From: JBELHR01 sp049606855
GTDB taxonomy: Bacteria > Bacteroidota > Bacteroidia > Flavobacteriales > Flavobacteriaceae
Direction: 5' to 3'
Assembly: GCA_049606855.1 (NCBI GenBank)
Contig: JBMYVY010000003.1
Location: 124,001-188,000 of the forward strand
DNA: 64,000 bases
The notes under the pieces were generated by a model. The model saw nothing but the letters and a program-made list of their open reading frames with translations, was not told where the DNA came from and made no database searches. The first letter of the stretch is position 1; each line of letters begins with the position of its first letter. The position numbers were made by a program, and so were the translations under genes. Shown here piece by piece: positions 16,099-26,100 of the stretch.

Positions 16099-17107
16099 AT
16101 GCTTGTTTTTTTTGCCATTCCCAGGCTGATTGAAGAGCAGATGCTAAATCCTCTTCTGCCTTCCAACCCAATGCATCGTTTGCTAAAGTGGTGTCGGCAT
16201 AAGCAGCTGTAATATCGCCAGCTCTTCTCCCAACTACTTTATAGGGGAGTTTTAACTTGTTTACCTTTTCGAAGGTTTTGATAATCTCGAGAACAGATGT
16301 TCCAGTTCCAGTACCTACATTGAAAAGCTCAAAATTTTGTACGTTCTCATTGTTTATAAGCCTGTTCAAAGCAGCTAAGTGAGCCTTAGCAAGGTCTACA
16401 ACATGAATGTAGTCCCTGACAGCTGTTCCATCTTCAGTAGGGTAATCATCACCAAATACTGATAGCTCAGCCCTTATTCCTGCAGCTGTTTGACAAACAA
16501 AAGGAATTAGATTTTGTGGCACCCCTAATGGTAATTCTCCGATTTTTGCAGAAGAATGGGCTCCAACTGGATTAAAGTATCTTAAAGCTATGGCTTGAAA
16601 GTCTTTTACCTTACATAGGTCACTGATAATCTCTTCACCGATTTGCTTGGTGTTACCATATGGAGATTCTGCCTTTTTTGTAGGAGCGGATTCCGTAATT
16701 GGAAGCTCATCAGCTTGACCATATACCGTACAAGAAGATGAGAAAATGAAATTTGACAAGCCTCTAGAGCTCATTTCTTCCAAAACATAAATCAGGGTGT
16801 TGATATTATTTTCATAATATTTCAATGGCGCTTCTACGCTCTCTCCAACAGCTTTTGAAGCTGCAAAATGAATTAAACCCTCAATGGGATGATTCTCAAA
16901 ATACTGATGAACAGCTTCTTTGTTTTTTAAATCCAATTTGGTGAAATGAGGTTGGATACCAGTTATAGCTGTAATTTGATCAAGTACCTCCATTCTGGTA
17001 TTCGATAAATCATCTATGATATTGACTTTAAATCCGGCTTCTTGAAGAACCACAACGGTATGCGATCCAATATATCCGAGACCTCCAGTTACTAAAATTG
17101 TTTTCAT
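16097..17107 (-). CDS. galE: UDP-glucose 4-epimerase GalE
   Basis: Short-chain dehydrogenase-type epimerase that interconverts UDP-glucose and UDP-galactose (or the N-acetyl forms). 336 residues. NAD-binding loop GGLGYIGSHT (7-16), FAASKAVGESV, the serine-tyrosine-lysine set SSSCTVYG and YGNTKQIGE (YxxxK near 150), and ALRYFNPVGAH. All are standard for GalE. Its start codon overlaps the stop of the upstream aminotransferase gene by 4 bases, so both probably serve one surface-polysaccharide sugar route. Confidence 0.95.
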   Translation of the reverse strand: MKTILVTGGLGYIGSHTVVVLQEAGFKVNIIDDLSNTRMEVLDQITAITGIQPHFTKLDLKNKEAVHQYFENHPIEGLIHFAASKAVGESVEAPLKYYENNINTLIYVLEEMSSRGLSNFIFSSSCTVYGQADELPITESAPTKKAESPYGNTKQIGEEIISDLCKVKDFQAIALRYFNPVGAHSSAKIGELPLGVPQNLIPFVCQTAAGIRAELSVFGDDYPTEDGTAVRDYIHVVDLAKAHLAALNRLINNENVQNFELFNVGTGTGTSVLEIIKTFEKVNKLKLPYKVVGRRAGDITAAYADTTLANDALGWKAEEDLASALQSAWEWQKKQA

Positions 17108-18246
17108 ATTGTTTTAAAGTAGTCTTTTATACTGGTTGTAATAAATATTAATTGCTCCTGATCCAGTTCAGTATGCATAGGGAGAGACAACACCTCTTGG
17201 CTAGCCTCAATACAATGATTTAATTCCAAATCCTTATCTAAAAGACCGTTGTAGGCCTTTTGTGTGTGAAGTGGTTTGGGGTAATAAATTGCGGTTGGAA
17301 TATCAAGATCAGCCAAATGGGCTTTTAAAGGATCCCGATGTCCATTAGAAATCCTCAAGGTATATTGATGGAAAACATGGTCAAAATAACCCTCTGAATT
17401 TTCAAAAGAGGGGCAAGTGATTTCGTTGATTCCCTCTAAAGCCTCATTATAAAATCTCGCTGCGGTCCTTCTTGAATTCGCATAGTGATCCAGGTGAGGC
17501 AATTTGCAATTTAAAATAGCTGCTTGCATACTATCCAATCTGGAATTAATCCCTATTCGGTCATAGTGGTATCTTTTAGACATTCCGTGATTGGCTAGTG
17601 AACGAATACGTTCAGCAATTGAAGGATCTGATGTAAAAACAGCACCACCATCTCCATAGGCACCCAGATTTTTACTTGGAAAAAAGGAGGTAGTACCGAT
17701 ATGACCAATAGTTCCCAGTTTTTTTATTTCATTGTTTGAAAATTGAAAACTTCCTCCTAGCCCTTGGGCAGTATCTTCAATAATATATAAATTGTTGTTC
17801 TCTGCAAGCTCCATTATTTCTTCCATATTACAGGATTTGCCAAATAAATGAACAGGAATAATCGCTTTAGTTTTTGGGCCAATGGCTTTTTTGATAGCCT
17901 CAACACTGATGTTAAAATCTTCTGGATCAATATCGACCAAAACAGGCTTTAAATTCATTAGACCAATGACTTCAACTGTAGCGGCAAAGGTAAAATCTGT
18001 TGTGATTATTTCATCCCCAGGTTTTAGATCCAATGCCATTAGCGCCAATTGTAAAGCATCTGTGCCGTTTCCACAAGGAATAACGTGTTCAATTCCTAAG
18101 TATGCTTGAAGCTTATCCTGAAAACTTTTCACCGCAGCCCCTCGAATAAATGAACTTGTTTCAATTACTTGCATAATTGCAGCATCAACCTCGGGCTTTA
18201 TCTTATCATATTGACCCTTTAGGTCAACCATTTGAATCGTTTTCAT
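17104..18246 (-). CDS. DegT/DnrJ/EryC1 family sugar aminotransferase
   Basis: PLP-dependent aminotransferase of nucleotide-linked keto sugars, 380 residues. PLP phosphate contact GNGTDALQLAL (59-69), EDTAQGLGG (157-165) with the aspartate that holds the PLP ring, and SFFPSKNLGAYGDGGA with the Schiff-base lysine at Lys192. C-terminal YPKPLHTQKAY is also family typical. The protein resembles the WbpE/WecE/FdtB group that makes aminosugars for O-antigen or glycans; the exact sugar is not decidable. First gene of a two-gene unit with galE. Confidence 0.92.
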   Translation of the reverse strand: MKTIQMVDLKGQYDKIKPEVDAAIMQVIETSSFIRGAAVKSFQDKLQAYLGIEHVIPCGNGTDALQLALMALDLKPGDEIITTDFTFAATVEVIGLMNLKPVLVDIDPEDFNISVEAIKKAIGPKTKAIIPVHLFGKSCNMEEIMELAENNNLYIIEDTAQGLGGSFQFSNNEIKKLGTIGHIGTTSFFPSKNLGAYGDGGAVFTSDPSIAERIRSLANHGMSKRYHYDRIGINSRLDSMQAAILNCKLPHLDHYANSRRTAARFYNEALEGINEITCPSFENSEGYFDHVFHQYTLRISNGHRDPLKAHLADLDIPTAIYYPKPLHTQKAYNGLLDKDLELNHCIEASQEVLSLPMHTELDQEQLIFITTSIKDYFKTI

Positions 18247-18309
18247 AGCTGTAAAAGTAATAAATTTAAGGTCACAAAATTTGCTATATTGCAGTATAAA
18301 CAGCTAAAA

Positions 18310-20655
18310 ATGAAAAAAGCCAGTCGAATAATCTCAATTTTAATTCTTATTATTTTAGGAGGATATTTTTTAATATTAAATCGATATGAGCCTCAATATG
18401 AGGGAAACTTGGAATCTGATCAAATTAAGGAGGTTGTTCAAGTGCTTTACGATGAGAACGGGGTGCCGCATATAGAGGCTAAAAATAATCACGATGCTTA
18501 TTTTGCCTTAGGTTATGTTCATGCTCAAGATCGTCTGTGGCAAATGGAATTGATGAGAAGAATCGCTCCGGGCCGATTGAGTGAAATTTTAGGAGAGGCC
18601 ACTATAGAAACCGATAAGTTGTTTAAGGCAATGGGCTTGGAAGAATATCATGAACAAAGCCTCAAGTACTTGGAAGAAAATGAAGCCTACTATCAAATGG
18701 CAATTGCTTATCTAGCCGGAGTAAATGAATTTATTGAAAAAGGAAATACACCGATAGAATTTGATTTAATTGGCATAAAAAAAGAAAATTATACCATTAA
18801 GGACATTCTAAATGTGGTAGGATACATGAGTTTTTCATTTTCTCAAGCCCAACAAACAGATCCCTTAATTAGCGCGGTGTTTCAAGAATTGGGACCTGAA
18901 TACGGCAAGACCATAGATGGAAAAACTGATCCAAACACTACCTTGATAAAAAACTATAAAAACGATGCATTATCTTATGCCAATCATGTTAAAAATTTGA
19001 CTGCGCAACTTCCTGTTCCTGCATTTATTGGGTCTAATTCTTGGGTTTTGGGCCCTGAGAAAACAGAGCAAGGAAAAGTAATTTTCGCTAATGATCCTCA
19101 CATGGGTTATTCTCAACCAGGAGTCTGGTATCAAGCGCATTTGAAGACGCCGAATTATGAAATGTACGGATTTCATTTAGGACTTATTCCATTTCCGTTA
19201 CTAGGACATAACAGGGATTATGCTTATGGATTAACGATGTTTCAAAATGATGATATGGATTTTTATAAGGTCAAGTCTGTCGGTGAGAATAACTATAAGT
19301 ATAAAGACAGTTTGATCGCATTTACTTCAAGGAATTACGAAGTTAAGGTAGGAGAAAAGGAAGTTATTGAAATGGAGGTAAAACAGACGATTCATGGCCC
19401 TGTGGTTAATGATATATTTTCAAGTATTCCATCTGATGAAGATCCAGTGAGTTTAAGTTGGGTGTATACCAAAAGAGAGAACCATTTATTAGAGGCCTTG
19501 TATGGAATTTCTCATGCTACGAATATGAAGGAATTTAAAACTGGTGCATCCCTTATACATGCTCCGGGATTAAATGTAATGTATGGAGATGCCAATGATA
19601 ATATCGCGTGGTGGGCTTCAGCACAACTTTATAAAGTTAAAAATGGAGCATCTACCCTCCAGCTTATGGACGGATCTAATGGTGAAGATGATCAGATTGA
19701 ATGGTTGACCTTTGAAAATAATCCAATGGCCGAAAACCCATCATGGAATTACGTTTATTCAGCAAATAATCAACCGGACTCTATTTTAGGAGATTTGTAC
19801 CCAGGTTATTATCTCTCAGAAGATAGGGCAAAAAGAATAGTAAGCCTTTTGGATGAAACTCAGCTCAAAGACTCGGAAGATATTCAAAAAATGATAGGAG
19901 ACAATACCTCTTCCACTGCGAGCGAACTGATTGAGTCTTTGAATGTGGAAATGGAGAATCCGTTATGGAATCAATTAAGTGCTTGGGATGGAAGCTTTGA
20001 AAAAAACTTAATCGAACCTACGCTTTTTACTAGATTCTATTATGAGCTTTTAAAGGCAGCAATGCTGGATGAGTTAGGGGAAAATAAGTTTGAAATATTT
20101 TTAAACACCCATTTGCAGACACGTTATACGGAAACTTTATTTCAAGATGAAGGTGCAATATGGTGGGATGATGTTGCAAGTTCAGAAGTTATCGAGACCA
20201 GAGAGGAAATTGCTCGAGCAGCATGGAAGGCGACACTTTCAAAACTAGAGTTTGAGTTAGGGAGTGATTCTAATCAATGGAAATGGGGACGTATACATCA
20301 ATTAACGCACAATCATGTAATGAAGGATGTGCCTATTTTAGGCAATTGGCTAAACGTTGGTGCATTTGAAATATCTGGAGGAAATGAGGTGATTAATAAC
20401 CAGCTTTATAAATTCAACGAAACCGGATTATATCCGGTAACTGCAGGACCGTCATCAAGGAGGATTATAGATTTTTCAAACATAAGTGAGTCTAAAGGAA
20501 TGATTCCAACAGGACAAAGTGGAAACCCTTTCAGTAAGCATTATGACGACATGGCGGAACGCTTTGTAAAGAATGAGTTTTTTACCATGTATTTAAATAA
20601 AGAGCAGTTTGAAGCTATTGCAAGTACTTTGATTATTGAGCCAAAAAATAATTAA
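18310..20655 (+). CDS. Penicillin acylase family protein
   Basis: Ntn-hydrolase of 781 residues anchored or exported by an N-terminal hydrophobic segment (IISILILIILGGYFLIL, residues 7-23). The start at 18310 (MKKASR) is preferred to one 26 codons upstream because it puts the basic residues right before that segment. The alpha-chain motif GYVHAQDRLWQMELMRR is near 68-84. The predicted autocatalytic cleavage site and nucleophile is Ser242 in FIGSNSW, giving alpha and beta chains. Natural substrates may be N-acyl amides such as acyl-homoserine lactones or peptides, but none is shown. Its stop interlocks with the nitroreductase stop. Confidence 0.9.
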   Translation: MKKASRIISILILIILGGYFLILNRYEPQYEGNLESDQIKEVVQVLYDENGVPHIEAKNNHDAYFALGYVHAQDRLWQMELMRRIAPGRLSEILGEATIETDKLFKAMGLEEYHEQSLKYLEENEAYYQMAIAYLAGVNEFIEKGNTPIEFDLIGIKKENYTIKDILNVVGYMSFSFSQAQQTDPLISAVFQELGPEYGKTIDGKTDPNTTLIKNYKNDALSYANHVKNLTAQLPVPAFIGSNSWVLGPEKTEQGKVIFANDPHMGYSQPGVWYQAHLKTPNYEMYGFHLGLIPFPLLGHNRDYAYGLTMFQNDDMDFYKVKSVGENNYKYKDSLIAFTSRNYEVKVGEKEVIEMEVKQTIHGPVVNDIFSSIPSDEDPVSLSWVYTKRENHLLEALYGISHATNMKEFKTGASLIHAPGLNVMYGDANDNIAWWASAQLYKVKNGASTLQLMDGSNGEDDQIEWLTFENNPMAENPSWNYVYSANNQPDSILGDLYPGYYLSEDRAKRIVSLLDETQLKDSEDIQKMIGDNTSSTASELIESLNVEMENPLWNQLSAWDGSFEKNLIEPTLFTRFYYELLKAAMLDELGENKFEIFLNTHLQTRYTETLFQDEGAIWWDDVASSEVIETREEIARAAWKATLSKLEFELGSDSNQWKWGRIHQLTHNHVMKDVPILGNWLNVGAFEISGGNEVINNQLYKFNETGLYPVTAGPSSRRIIDFSNISESKGMIPTGQSGNPFSKHYDDMAERFVKNEFFTMYLNKEQFEAIASTLIIEPKNN

Positions 20656-21371
20656 ACCTCTTTGTAGACTTCTTCAAAAGGGACTCTAAACCGAGGTCGT
20701 AAAGACCCATTTTCTGTTCCAATTCCACATGAAATTACCATATTAATTTCTGCTCCATAAGGAAGGTTTAAAAGACCCTTGACTCTTCTTGAGTCAATTC
20801 CCTCCATGGGACACGTATCATAGCCTGCTTCTACCATGGCTAACATAAAGGTTTGAGCAGCTAAGGCGGTGCTTTTGTGGGCAACCACCCGAATGTCATT
20901 GTGAGTCAATTCTCTATAAACAGGTCTAAATAAGCCCAAAAGACTAAAGAAGGTGTACTTTAAATAGCCAAATACTCTAAAGAAATCACCATATGTTATG
21001 GGAAGTAATTTTTCGAAATAATTCAATGTAAACTTCTCTCTTTTTGTATAATCTTTCGGATCCTTGTTATACAATGTCTTGAGGAAAGAAGCGTTTGATC
21101 GACACCTTCTTTTCCAAAGGTCTTTTCGAGTAACTACAACAACCATTTGCTGTGCTGTTTTTGCAGTTACTTGATTAAAACAATATGTTCTCAGTTCATT
21201 GAGTTTCTTGGGATTAGTAACATGATAGAATTCCCATAATTGTAAATTGGAGGAAGACGGTGCAAGCGTTGCCTTCTCTATGCACTGTTTTACTGTTTCA
21301 GTATCGATAGGGGCATTTTCCTTATAAACCCGCATTGCACGGCGTTTATGAATTACTTCAGTTAATTTCAT
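20652..21371 (-). CDS. Nitroreductase family protein
   Basis: FMN-dependent NAD(P)H oxidoreductase-type protein, 239 residues. N-terminal IHKRRAMRVYKENAPID fits the FMN phosphate-binding RRSxR region, and LAPSSSNLQLWEFY (near 36-49) matches the family's APSSxNxQPW motif; TALAAQTFMLAMVEAGYDTCPMEG (split here, near 168-191) matches the C-terminal core. It overlaps the end of leuB by 4 bases, so it probably forms an operon with leuA-leuB, though a link to leucine is not evident. Substrate unknown. Confidence 0.88.
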   Translation of the reverse strand: MKLTEVIHKRRAMRVYKENAPIDTETVKQCIEKATLAPSSSNLQLWEFYHVTNPKKLNELRTYCFNQVTAKTAQQMVVVVTRKDLWKRRCRSNASFLKTLYNKDPKDYTKREKFTLNYFEKLLPITYGDFFRVFGYLKYTFFSLLGLFRPVYRELTHNDIRVVAHKSTALAAQTFMLAMVEAGYDTCPMEGIDSRRVKGLLNLPYGAEINMVISCGIGTENGSLRPRFRVPFEEVYKEV

Positions 21372-22483
21372 ATAATCGTAGATTGTCCAAATGACATGTT
21401 TTCTCGATTACCAAGGTCGGAATTTTCTTCCAAAATATAGTTGCATATAAAATTCCCCACATTTGCCGTTGAATAATGATCGTGAACATTCAAATCTTGA
21501 GTGCAGAGGTTCATGTTTATAGAAAGGTCAATTGCTTTTCTAATAATACCTGCTTCTGTTTCTAGCTTGAAGTGCTCTAAGAGCATTGCAGCAGAAAGAA
21601 TAGAGCCCAGTGGGTTGGCTGTGTTTTTTCCTGCAGCGCTTGGAAAAGAACCATGTATAGGCTCAAAAAGACAAGCCGTATCTCCAATCGAAGCAGACGC
21701 TAATAAACCTATAGAACCTGCTATCATTGCTCCTTGACCTGATAAAATATCTCCAAACATATTCTCAGTAAGAATTACGTCAAATTCTCTTGGGTTTTGA
21801 ATTAGTCTCATTGCTGCGTTGTCGATATACATAAAATCCAATTCAACTTCTGGAAACTCTTTAGAAATTTCCAACACCTTTTTCCTCCATAGTTTAGAGG
21901 TCATAAGGACATTTGATTTGTCGACAAGTGTGATTTTTTTCTTGCGTTTTAAAGCTGCTTGAAAAGCGGGGATAGCGATGCGCTCAATTTCTTGTTCTGA
22001 ATAAGAACAGATGTCCATTGCGCGCTCTTCTTCTTTGTAAATTTCTTTAGGGCTATAATAAATTCCTCCAGTTAATTCTCTAAAAATAACAAAATCAACC
22101 CCCCTTATCACTTCCTGTTTCAAACTTGAACAGTGTAACAGGGCATTATATGTTTTGATTGGTCTAATATTAGTATGTAGACCTAAAATTCTGCGAAGTT
22201 TGAGTATGCCTTGTTCTGGTCTTTGCTCAGCCATTGGGTCTGTAGCAAATTTAGGGTCACCACAGGCTCCGTATAAAATGGCGTCTGCGTGATAGCATAA
22301 TTTTTCTGTCTCTTTGGGTAATGGAGTTCCATGATTCTCCATTCCATCTGCACCAATACTTCCAAAAGTAAATTTAAACTCATGGTCAAATCGTTGCTCA
22401 ATAGCTTTGAGTACTTTGATGGATTGATTTGTGATTTCTGGTCCAATACCATCTCCAGGTAAAACAGCAATTTCTAACTTCAT
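21368..22483 (-). CDS. leuB: 3-isopropylmalate dehydrogenase LeuB
   Basis: Oxidative decarboxylation of 3-isopropylmalate in leucine synthesis. 371 residues. Motifs: LPGDGIGPEI (8-17), YGACGDPKF, LKLRRILGLHTNIRPIK (substrate arginines, near 94-110), FRELTGGIYY, ENMFGDILSGQGAMIAGS (metal-binding aspartates) and EPIHGSFPSAAGKNTANP. It starts at the base next to the leuA stop. The last 15 residues extend past the usual end. leuCD, which act between LeuA and LeuB, are not in the window. Confidence 0.97.
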   Translation of the reverse strand: MKLEIAVLPGDGIGPEITNQSIKVLKAIEQRFDHEFKFTFGSIGADGMENHGTPLPKETEKLCYHADAILYGACGDPKFATDPMAEQRPEQGILKLRRILGLHTNIRPIKTYNALLHCSSLKQEVIRGVDFVIFRELTGGIYYSPKEIYKEEERAMDICSYSEQEIERIAIPAFQAALKRKKKITLVDKSNVLMTSKLWRKKVLEISKEFPEVELDFMYIDNAAMRLIQNPREFDVILTENMFGDILSGQGAMIAGSIGLLASASIGDTACLFEPIHGSFPSAAGKNTANPLGSILSAAMLLEHFKLETEAGIIRKAIDLSINMNLCTQDLNVHDHYSTANVGNFICNYILEENSDLGNRENMSFGQSTII

Positions 22484-23650
22484 TTATGCACTCATTCTAA
22501 TGCCTTTCGATAGCATTAATTCATGTAAATCTTTATCTTCAACTTCTTTCTTTGAATCGGCACATTTTAAAAACTCTGGATAAAGTGCATCCAATTCTAA
22601 TTTTGTAATCTCATAACCAATTTTTTTTGCGCGATGAGCCAGTGCAGCTCTTCCACTTCGAGCGGTTAGAATAATACTACTCGCAGATACTCCAACATCC
22701 TCAGGATCCATAATTTCATAGGTCTCACGATTTTTAATCACCCCGTCTTGGTGTATTCCTGAACTATGAGCGAAGGCATTCTCACCAATAACAGCTTTGT
22801 TTGCTTGAACATTCATTCCCATTAACTCCTGCACCATTTGCGAAGTACTGTAAAGGAGTTTAGTGTCAATTCCTGTATCTAAATTTAAACTTGGATGCTG
22901 CTTCATAATCATAACGACCTCTTCCAAAGCAGTATTACCTGCCCTTTCACCAATTCCATTTATAGTACATTCAATTTGTCTTGCACCATTTTGTATTCCA
23001 GCAATAGAGTTAGCTGTAGCCAAACCTAAGTCATTATGACAATGAACAGATAAGGTCACGTTTTCTATTCCTTTAACATTTTCTCTAAGATACTTAATTT
23101 TTTCTCCATATTGCTCAGGAAGACAATACCCAGTTGTATCAGGGATGTTTAAAACAGTTGCTCCTGATTTAATTACAGCTTCACACACTCTAGCTAAATA
23201 TTCATTATCTGTTCTTCCAGCATCTTCTGCATAGAACTCAATATCTTCAACAAAGCTCTTTGCGTATGCAACAGCATCTTGAGCCCTTTTAATTATATCT
23301 TCAGGAGTTGAGTTAAATTTAAATTTGATATGGGATTCTGAAGTACCAATTCCTGTATGAATTCTAGGTTTTTTTGCATATTTCAGAGCGGCGGCAGCAA
23401 CTTCAATGTCTTTTTTATTTGCACGCGTTAATCCACAAACAGATGCATTTTTAACGAGTTTTGCAATCGCAGCAACAGCTTCAAAATCTCCTGGACTAGA
23501 AACAGGAAATCCTGCCTCAATAACGTCAACACCGAGTAAATCTAAACGCTCAGCAATGATTAATTTTTGATCAGTATTCAATTTACATCCTGGGACTTGC
23601 TCCCCATCTCTCAGCGTGGTGTCAAAAATTTGAACTCTATTATTATTCAT
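22484..23650 (-). CDS. leuA: 2-isopropylmalate synthase LeuA, short form
   Basis: First committed enzyme of leucine synthesis, condensing acetyl-CoA with 2-ketoisovalerate. 388 residues. Signature DTTLRDGEQVPG (10-21), the metal site HCHNDLGLATANS near 203-215, and NGIGERAGN near 236. The TIM barrel and linker are complete, but the C-terminal regulatory LeuA domain (about 120 residues in 510-residue enzymes) is absent; the protein ends soon after LDALYPEFLK. Leucine feedback by the usual site therefore seems impossible. A homocitrate-type relative is an alternative, but leuB beside it favours LeuA. Confidence 0.93.
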   Translation of the reverse strand: MNNNRVQIFDTTLRDGEQVPGCKLNTDQKLIIAERLDLLGVDVIEAGFPVSSPGDFEAVAAIAKLVKNASVCGLTRANKKDIEVAAAALKYAKKPRIHTGIGTSESHIKFKFNSTPEDIIKRAQDAVAYAKSFVEDIEFYAEDAGRTDNEYLARVCEAVIKSGATVLNIPDTTGYCLPEQYGEKIKYLRENVKGIENVTLSVHCHNDLGLATANSIAGIQNGARQIECTINGIGERAGNTALEEVVMIMKQHPSLNLDTGIDTKLLYSTSQMVQELMGMNVQANKAVIGENAFAHSSGIHQDGVIKNRETYEIMDPEDVGVSASSIILTARSGRAALAHRAKKIGYEITKLELDALYPEFLKCADSKKEVEDKDLHELMLSKGIRMSA

Positions 23651-23798
23651 TTTGTGATTTTTTTATCGACTTTTGAATAGTAAAGTTAAGTTTTGAGAAA
23701 AAGCCTAAATTTGATTGTACGAGCTTAGCCTTGTGTTCAAGCGCTATTCATTTGGGTTAAACATCTGAAAACCAATAATTTAACAAGTTAATTTTACG

Positions 23799-25331
23799 AT
23801 GGCTATTGAAGGTAAAGATCCCTTATTTCAATTGATAAAATCCCTTTCCAAATCGGAAAAGAGGCAATTTAAGCTCTATGTAGGTAGGCTTGAAGTAAAT
23901 TCTAATGCAAATTTCTTAGCTCTTTTCAATATTATGGAAAAGTTGGATAGATATGACGAGGGCATAATTTTGGGAAAAACTAAAATTGTAAAAAGGCAAT
24001 TATCAAATGCAAAAGCCCACCTGTATAAGCAAATTTTGATTAGTTTGCGCTTGAGTCCTCTGCATAAAAATACAAGGTCTACAATCCGAGAACAGATGGA
24101 TTTTGCCTCGATTTTGTACAATAAGGGCTTGTATAAACAAAGTTTGAAAATTCTTGATAAGGCAAAAAATTTAGCTCTCAATAGCAATGAGTTAAATTTA
24201 GCCTATGAAATTGTTGAGCTTGAAAAGCTAATCGAGTCGCAGTACATCACTCATAGTTTAAACAACCGAGCAGATATGCTATCTGTCCAAGCCAAGGAGC
24301 TTTCAATTCGAAATGTTTTTACCTCCAAAATGTCAAATATCTCCCTTCAATTATACAGCTTGTTCTTAAAAGAAGGGTATGCTAAAAATGATGAGGATTT
24401 AAAACGAGTTAACGATTATTTCGAGGCAAGAATGCCCAATTATAAATTTAAAGACCTTGGATTCAGGGAACGTTTGTTTTTGTTCCAAGCCAATTTATGG
24501 CGTTCTTTGATTGTGCAGGATTTTATTTCGTCTTATAAGTTTGCTCAAAAATGGGTGAATTTATATGAAGGTGAACCTGAGATGAAGAAATTAAACCCTG
24601 TGTTTTATCTAAAGGGAGTGAACTATTTATTGGAGGCGCTTTTTTATCTAAGACATAAGCGATTTTATACCGTGTTAAATCAATTGGAGGAAGAAGTTCA
24701 AGAAGCTAAATTTTTTGTAAACGATAATACCAAATCTCTAGTTTTTCAATATGTTTATCAGCATAGGATAAATGCTTACTTTATCAAGGGTGAATTTACA
24801 AAAGGCTTGAGTTTAATACCGGGTTTACTTCAGGAATTAAATCAATATAAAGGAATTATTGATGAGCACCATATCATGGTGTTTTATTACAAAATAGCTT
24901 GTATGTATTTTGGAGCTGGTGATAATGAAAATTGTATATACTACCTGGACAAAATCATAAAGAATAAGGAATTGAAAATACGTGAAGATTTGTTGTGTTT
25001 TACTCGTGTTTTAAACTTGGTTTCTCATTATGAAGCTGGAAAAGATGAGCATATTGAAGACTTGATAAAATCGACCTATCAATTTTTGATTAAAATGAAT
25101 GAGCTTCACAAGGTTCAACAATTAATGATTGGTTTTTTAAGAAATTTAAATAACCTATATCCTCACGAATTAAAAGGAGCTTTTAAAGATTTATATTCTG
25201 AACTAAAACCATTTAGGGATCATCCTTATGAAGGAAGAGCTTTTCTGTATTTGGATATACTCTCTTGGTTAGAGTCGCATATTAAAGGAGTTCCAGTTGA
25301 ACAGGTGGTGAAATCTAAACTCAAAAAGTGA
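23799..25331 (+). CDS. Large helical-repeat protein, function unknown
   Basis: 510 residues, apparently almost all alpha-helical, without signal peptide, membrane segments or recognised catalytic motifs. Several stretches look like TPR-type repeats, for example the region with YNKGLYKQSLKILDKAKNLA (near 107-126) and the later KIACMYFGAGDNENCIYYLD (near 365-384). Such proteins usually form scaffolds. It begins 148 bases from divergent leuA and is followed 1 base later by truA (TTG start), so the two are likely translated in a coupled way. Similar uncharacterised proteins of this size occur in Bacteroidota; I do not recognise a function. Confidence 0.8.
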   Translation: MAIEGKDPLFQLIKSLSKSEKRQFKLYVGRLEVNSNANFLALFNIMEKLDRYDEGIILGKTKIVKRQLSNAKAHLYKQILISLRLSPLHKNTRSTIREQMDFASILYNKGLYKQSLKILDKAKNLALNSNELNLAYEIVELEKLIESQYITHSLNNRADMLSVQAKELSIRNVFTSKMSNISLQLYSLFLKEGYAKNDEDLKRVNDYFEARMPNYKFKDLGFRERLFLFQANLWRSLIVQDFISSYKFAQKWVNLYEGEPEMKKLNPVFYLKGVNYLLEALFYLRHKRFYTVLNQLEEEVQEAKFFVNDNTKSLVFQYVYQHRINAYFIKGEFTKGLSLIPGLLQELNQYKGIIDEHHIMVFYYKIACMYFGAGDNENCIYYLDKIIKNKELKIREDLLCFTRVLNLVSHYEAGKDEHIEDLIKSTYQFLIKMNELHKVQQLMIGFLRNLNNLYPHELKGAFKDLYSELKPFRDHPYEGRAFLYLDILSWLESHIKGVPVEQVVKSKLKK

Positions 25332-25332
25332 T

Positions 25333-26100
25333 TTGCAAAACTATAAGTATAATTATTTACTGGAACTTCAGTTTTTAGGTTTTCGATACAGTGGATGGCA
25401 AATTATGCCTGGTCAAAAAACTGTTGAAGGGATGTTGTACAAAACCTTGCAGTTTATTTGGAAACATGAAAATTTTAAAATTTTTGGGGCTGGTAGAACA
25501 GATGCTAAAGTTTCTGCTGAGCAATTTTATGCCCAGGTATTTTGCAATGAAACATTGAATGATGGATTCATTCTTGAATTAAATTATAACCTTCCAAGAG
25601 ATATTAAGATTGTTTCATTGACAGAGGCTCGGCCTAAATTTAATCTATTGGCAGATTCACACAGCAAAACTTATCGTTATTCGATTGGTAAAACTATAGA
25701 TAGAGATGTTTTCGAATCACCTCAAAGAACGTTTTTCAAATGGGAATTAAATTGGTCTCTTTTTGCTCAAGCCTTGGAATGTTTCAAAGGTGAGCTCAAT
25801 TATAAAAGCTTTACCGTTAAAGCCTCGAACAATAAGAATTTTAACAGGGAAGTAGCTGTTGATTGGAAGGAATCTGACGAGTATTTGGATGTGTTTTTTA
25901 CCAGTCAAGGCTTCTTGAGGTATCAGATCCGCTTAATGATTGGAGCCTGTGTTTTGGTCGCTAAACAGGATTTGAGTCTGTCTGAATTACGAACAATGGT
26001 CAAGACCGGTCAAGGATTGGTTAAATTTATCGCTCCTGGATCTGGGCTAAGCCTGATTCAAGTATCTATTAATCAGGATGAAATAGGCCGGAGGGAATAA
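25333..26100 (+). CDS. truA: tRNA pseudouridine synthase TruA
   Basis: Makes pseudouridine at positions 38-40 of tRNA. 255 residues. The catalytic loop GAGRTDAKVSA holds Asp57, and the N-terminal LQFLGFRYSGWQ and later KTYRYSI and FLRYQIRLMIGA are family motifs. The start is TTG at 25333: the next Met (near residue 25) would remove the first strand of the fold. It lies 1 base after the upstream stop. The last 54 bases overlap the end of the convergent alkane-monooxygenase-like gene. Confidence 0.95.
   Translation: MQNYKYNYLLELQFLGFRYSGWQIMPGQKTVEGMLYKTLQFIWKHENFKIFGAGRTDAKVSAEQFYAQVFCNETLNDGFILELNYNLPRDIKIVSLTEARPKFNLLADSHSKTYRYSIGKTIDRDVFESPQRTFFKWELNWSLFAQALECFKGELNYKSFTVKASNNKNFNREVAVDWKESDEYLDVFFTSQGFLRYQIRLMIGACVLVAKQDLSLSELRTMVKTGQGLVKFIAPGSGLSLIQVSINQDEIGRRE

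Noticed and set aside
12977..20655. Possible horizontally acquired island (LacI regulator, sugar genes, acylase)
   Set aside because: No tRNA border, integrase, repeats or evident composition change; core genes such as fabD lie within.
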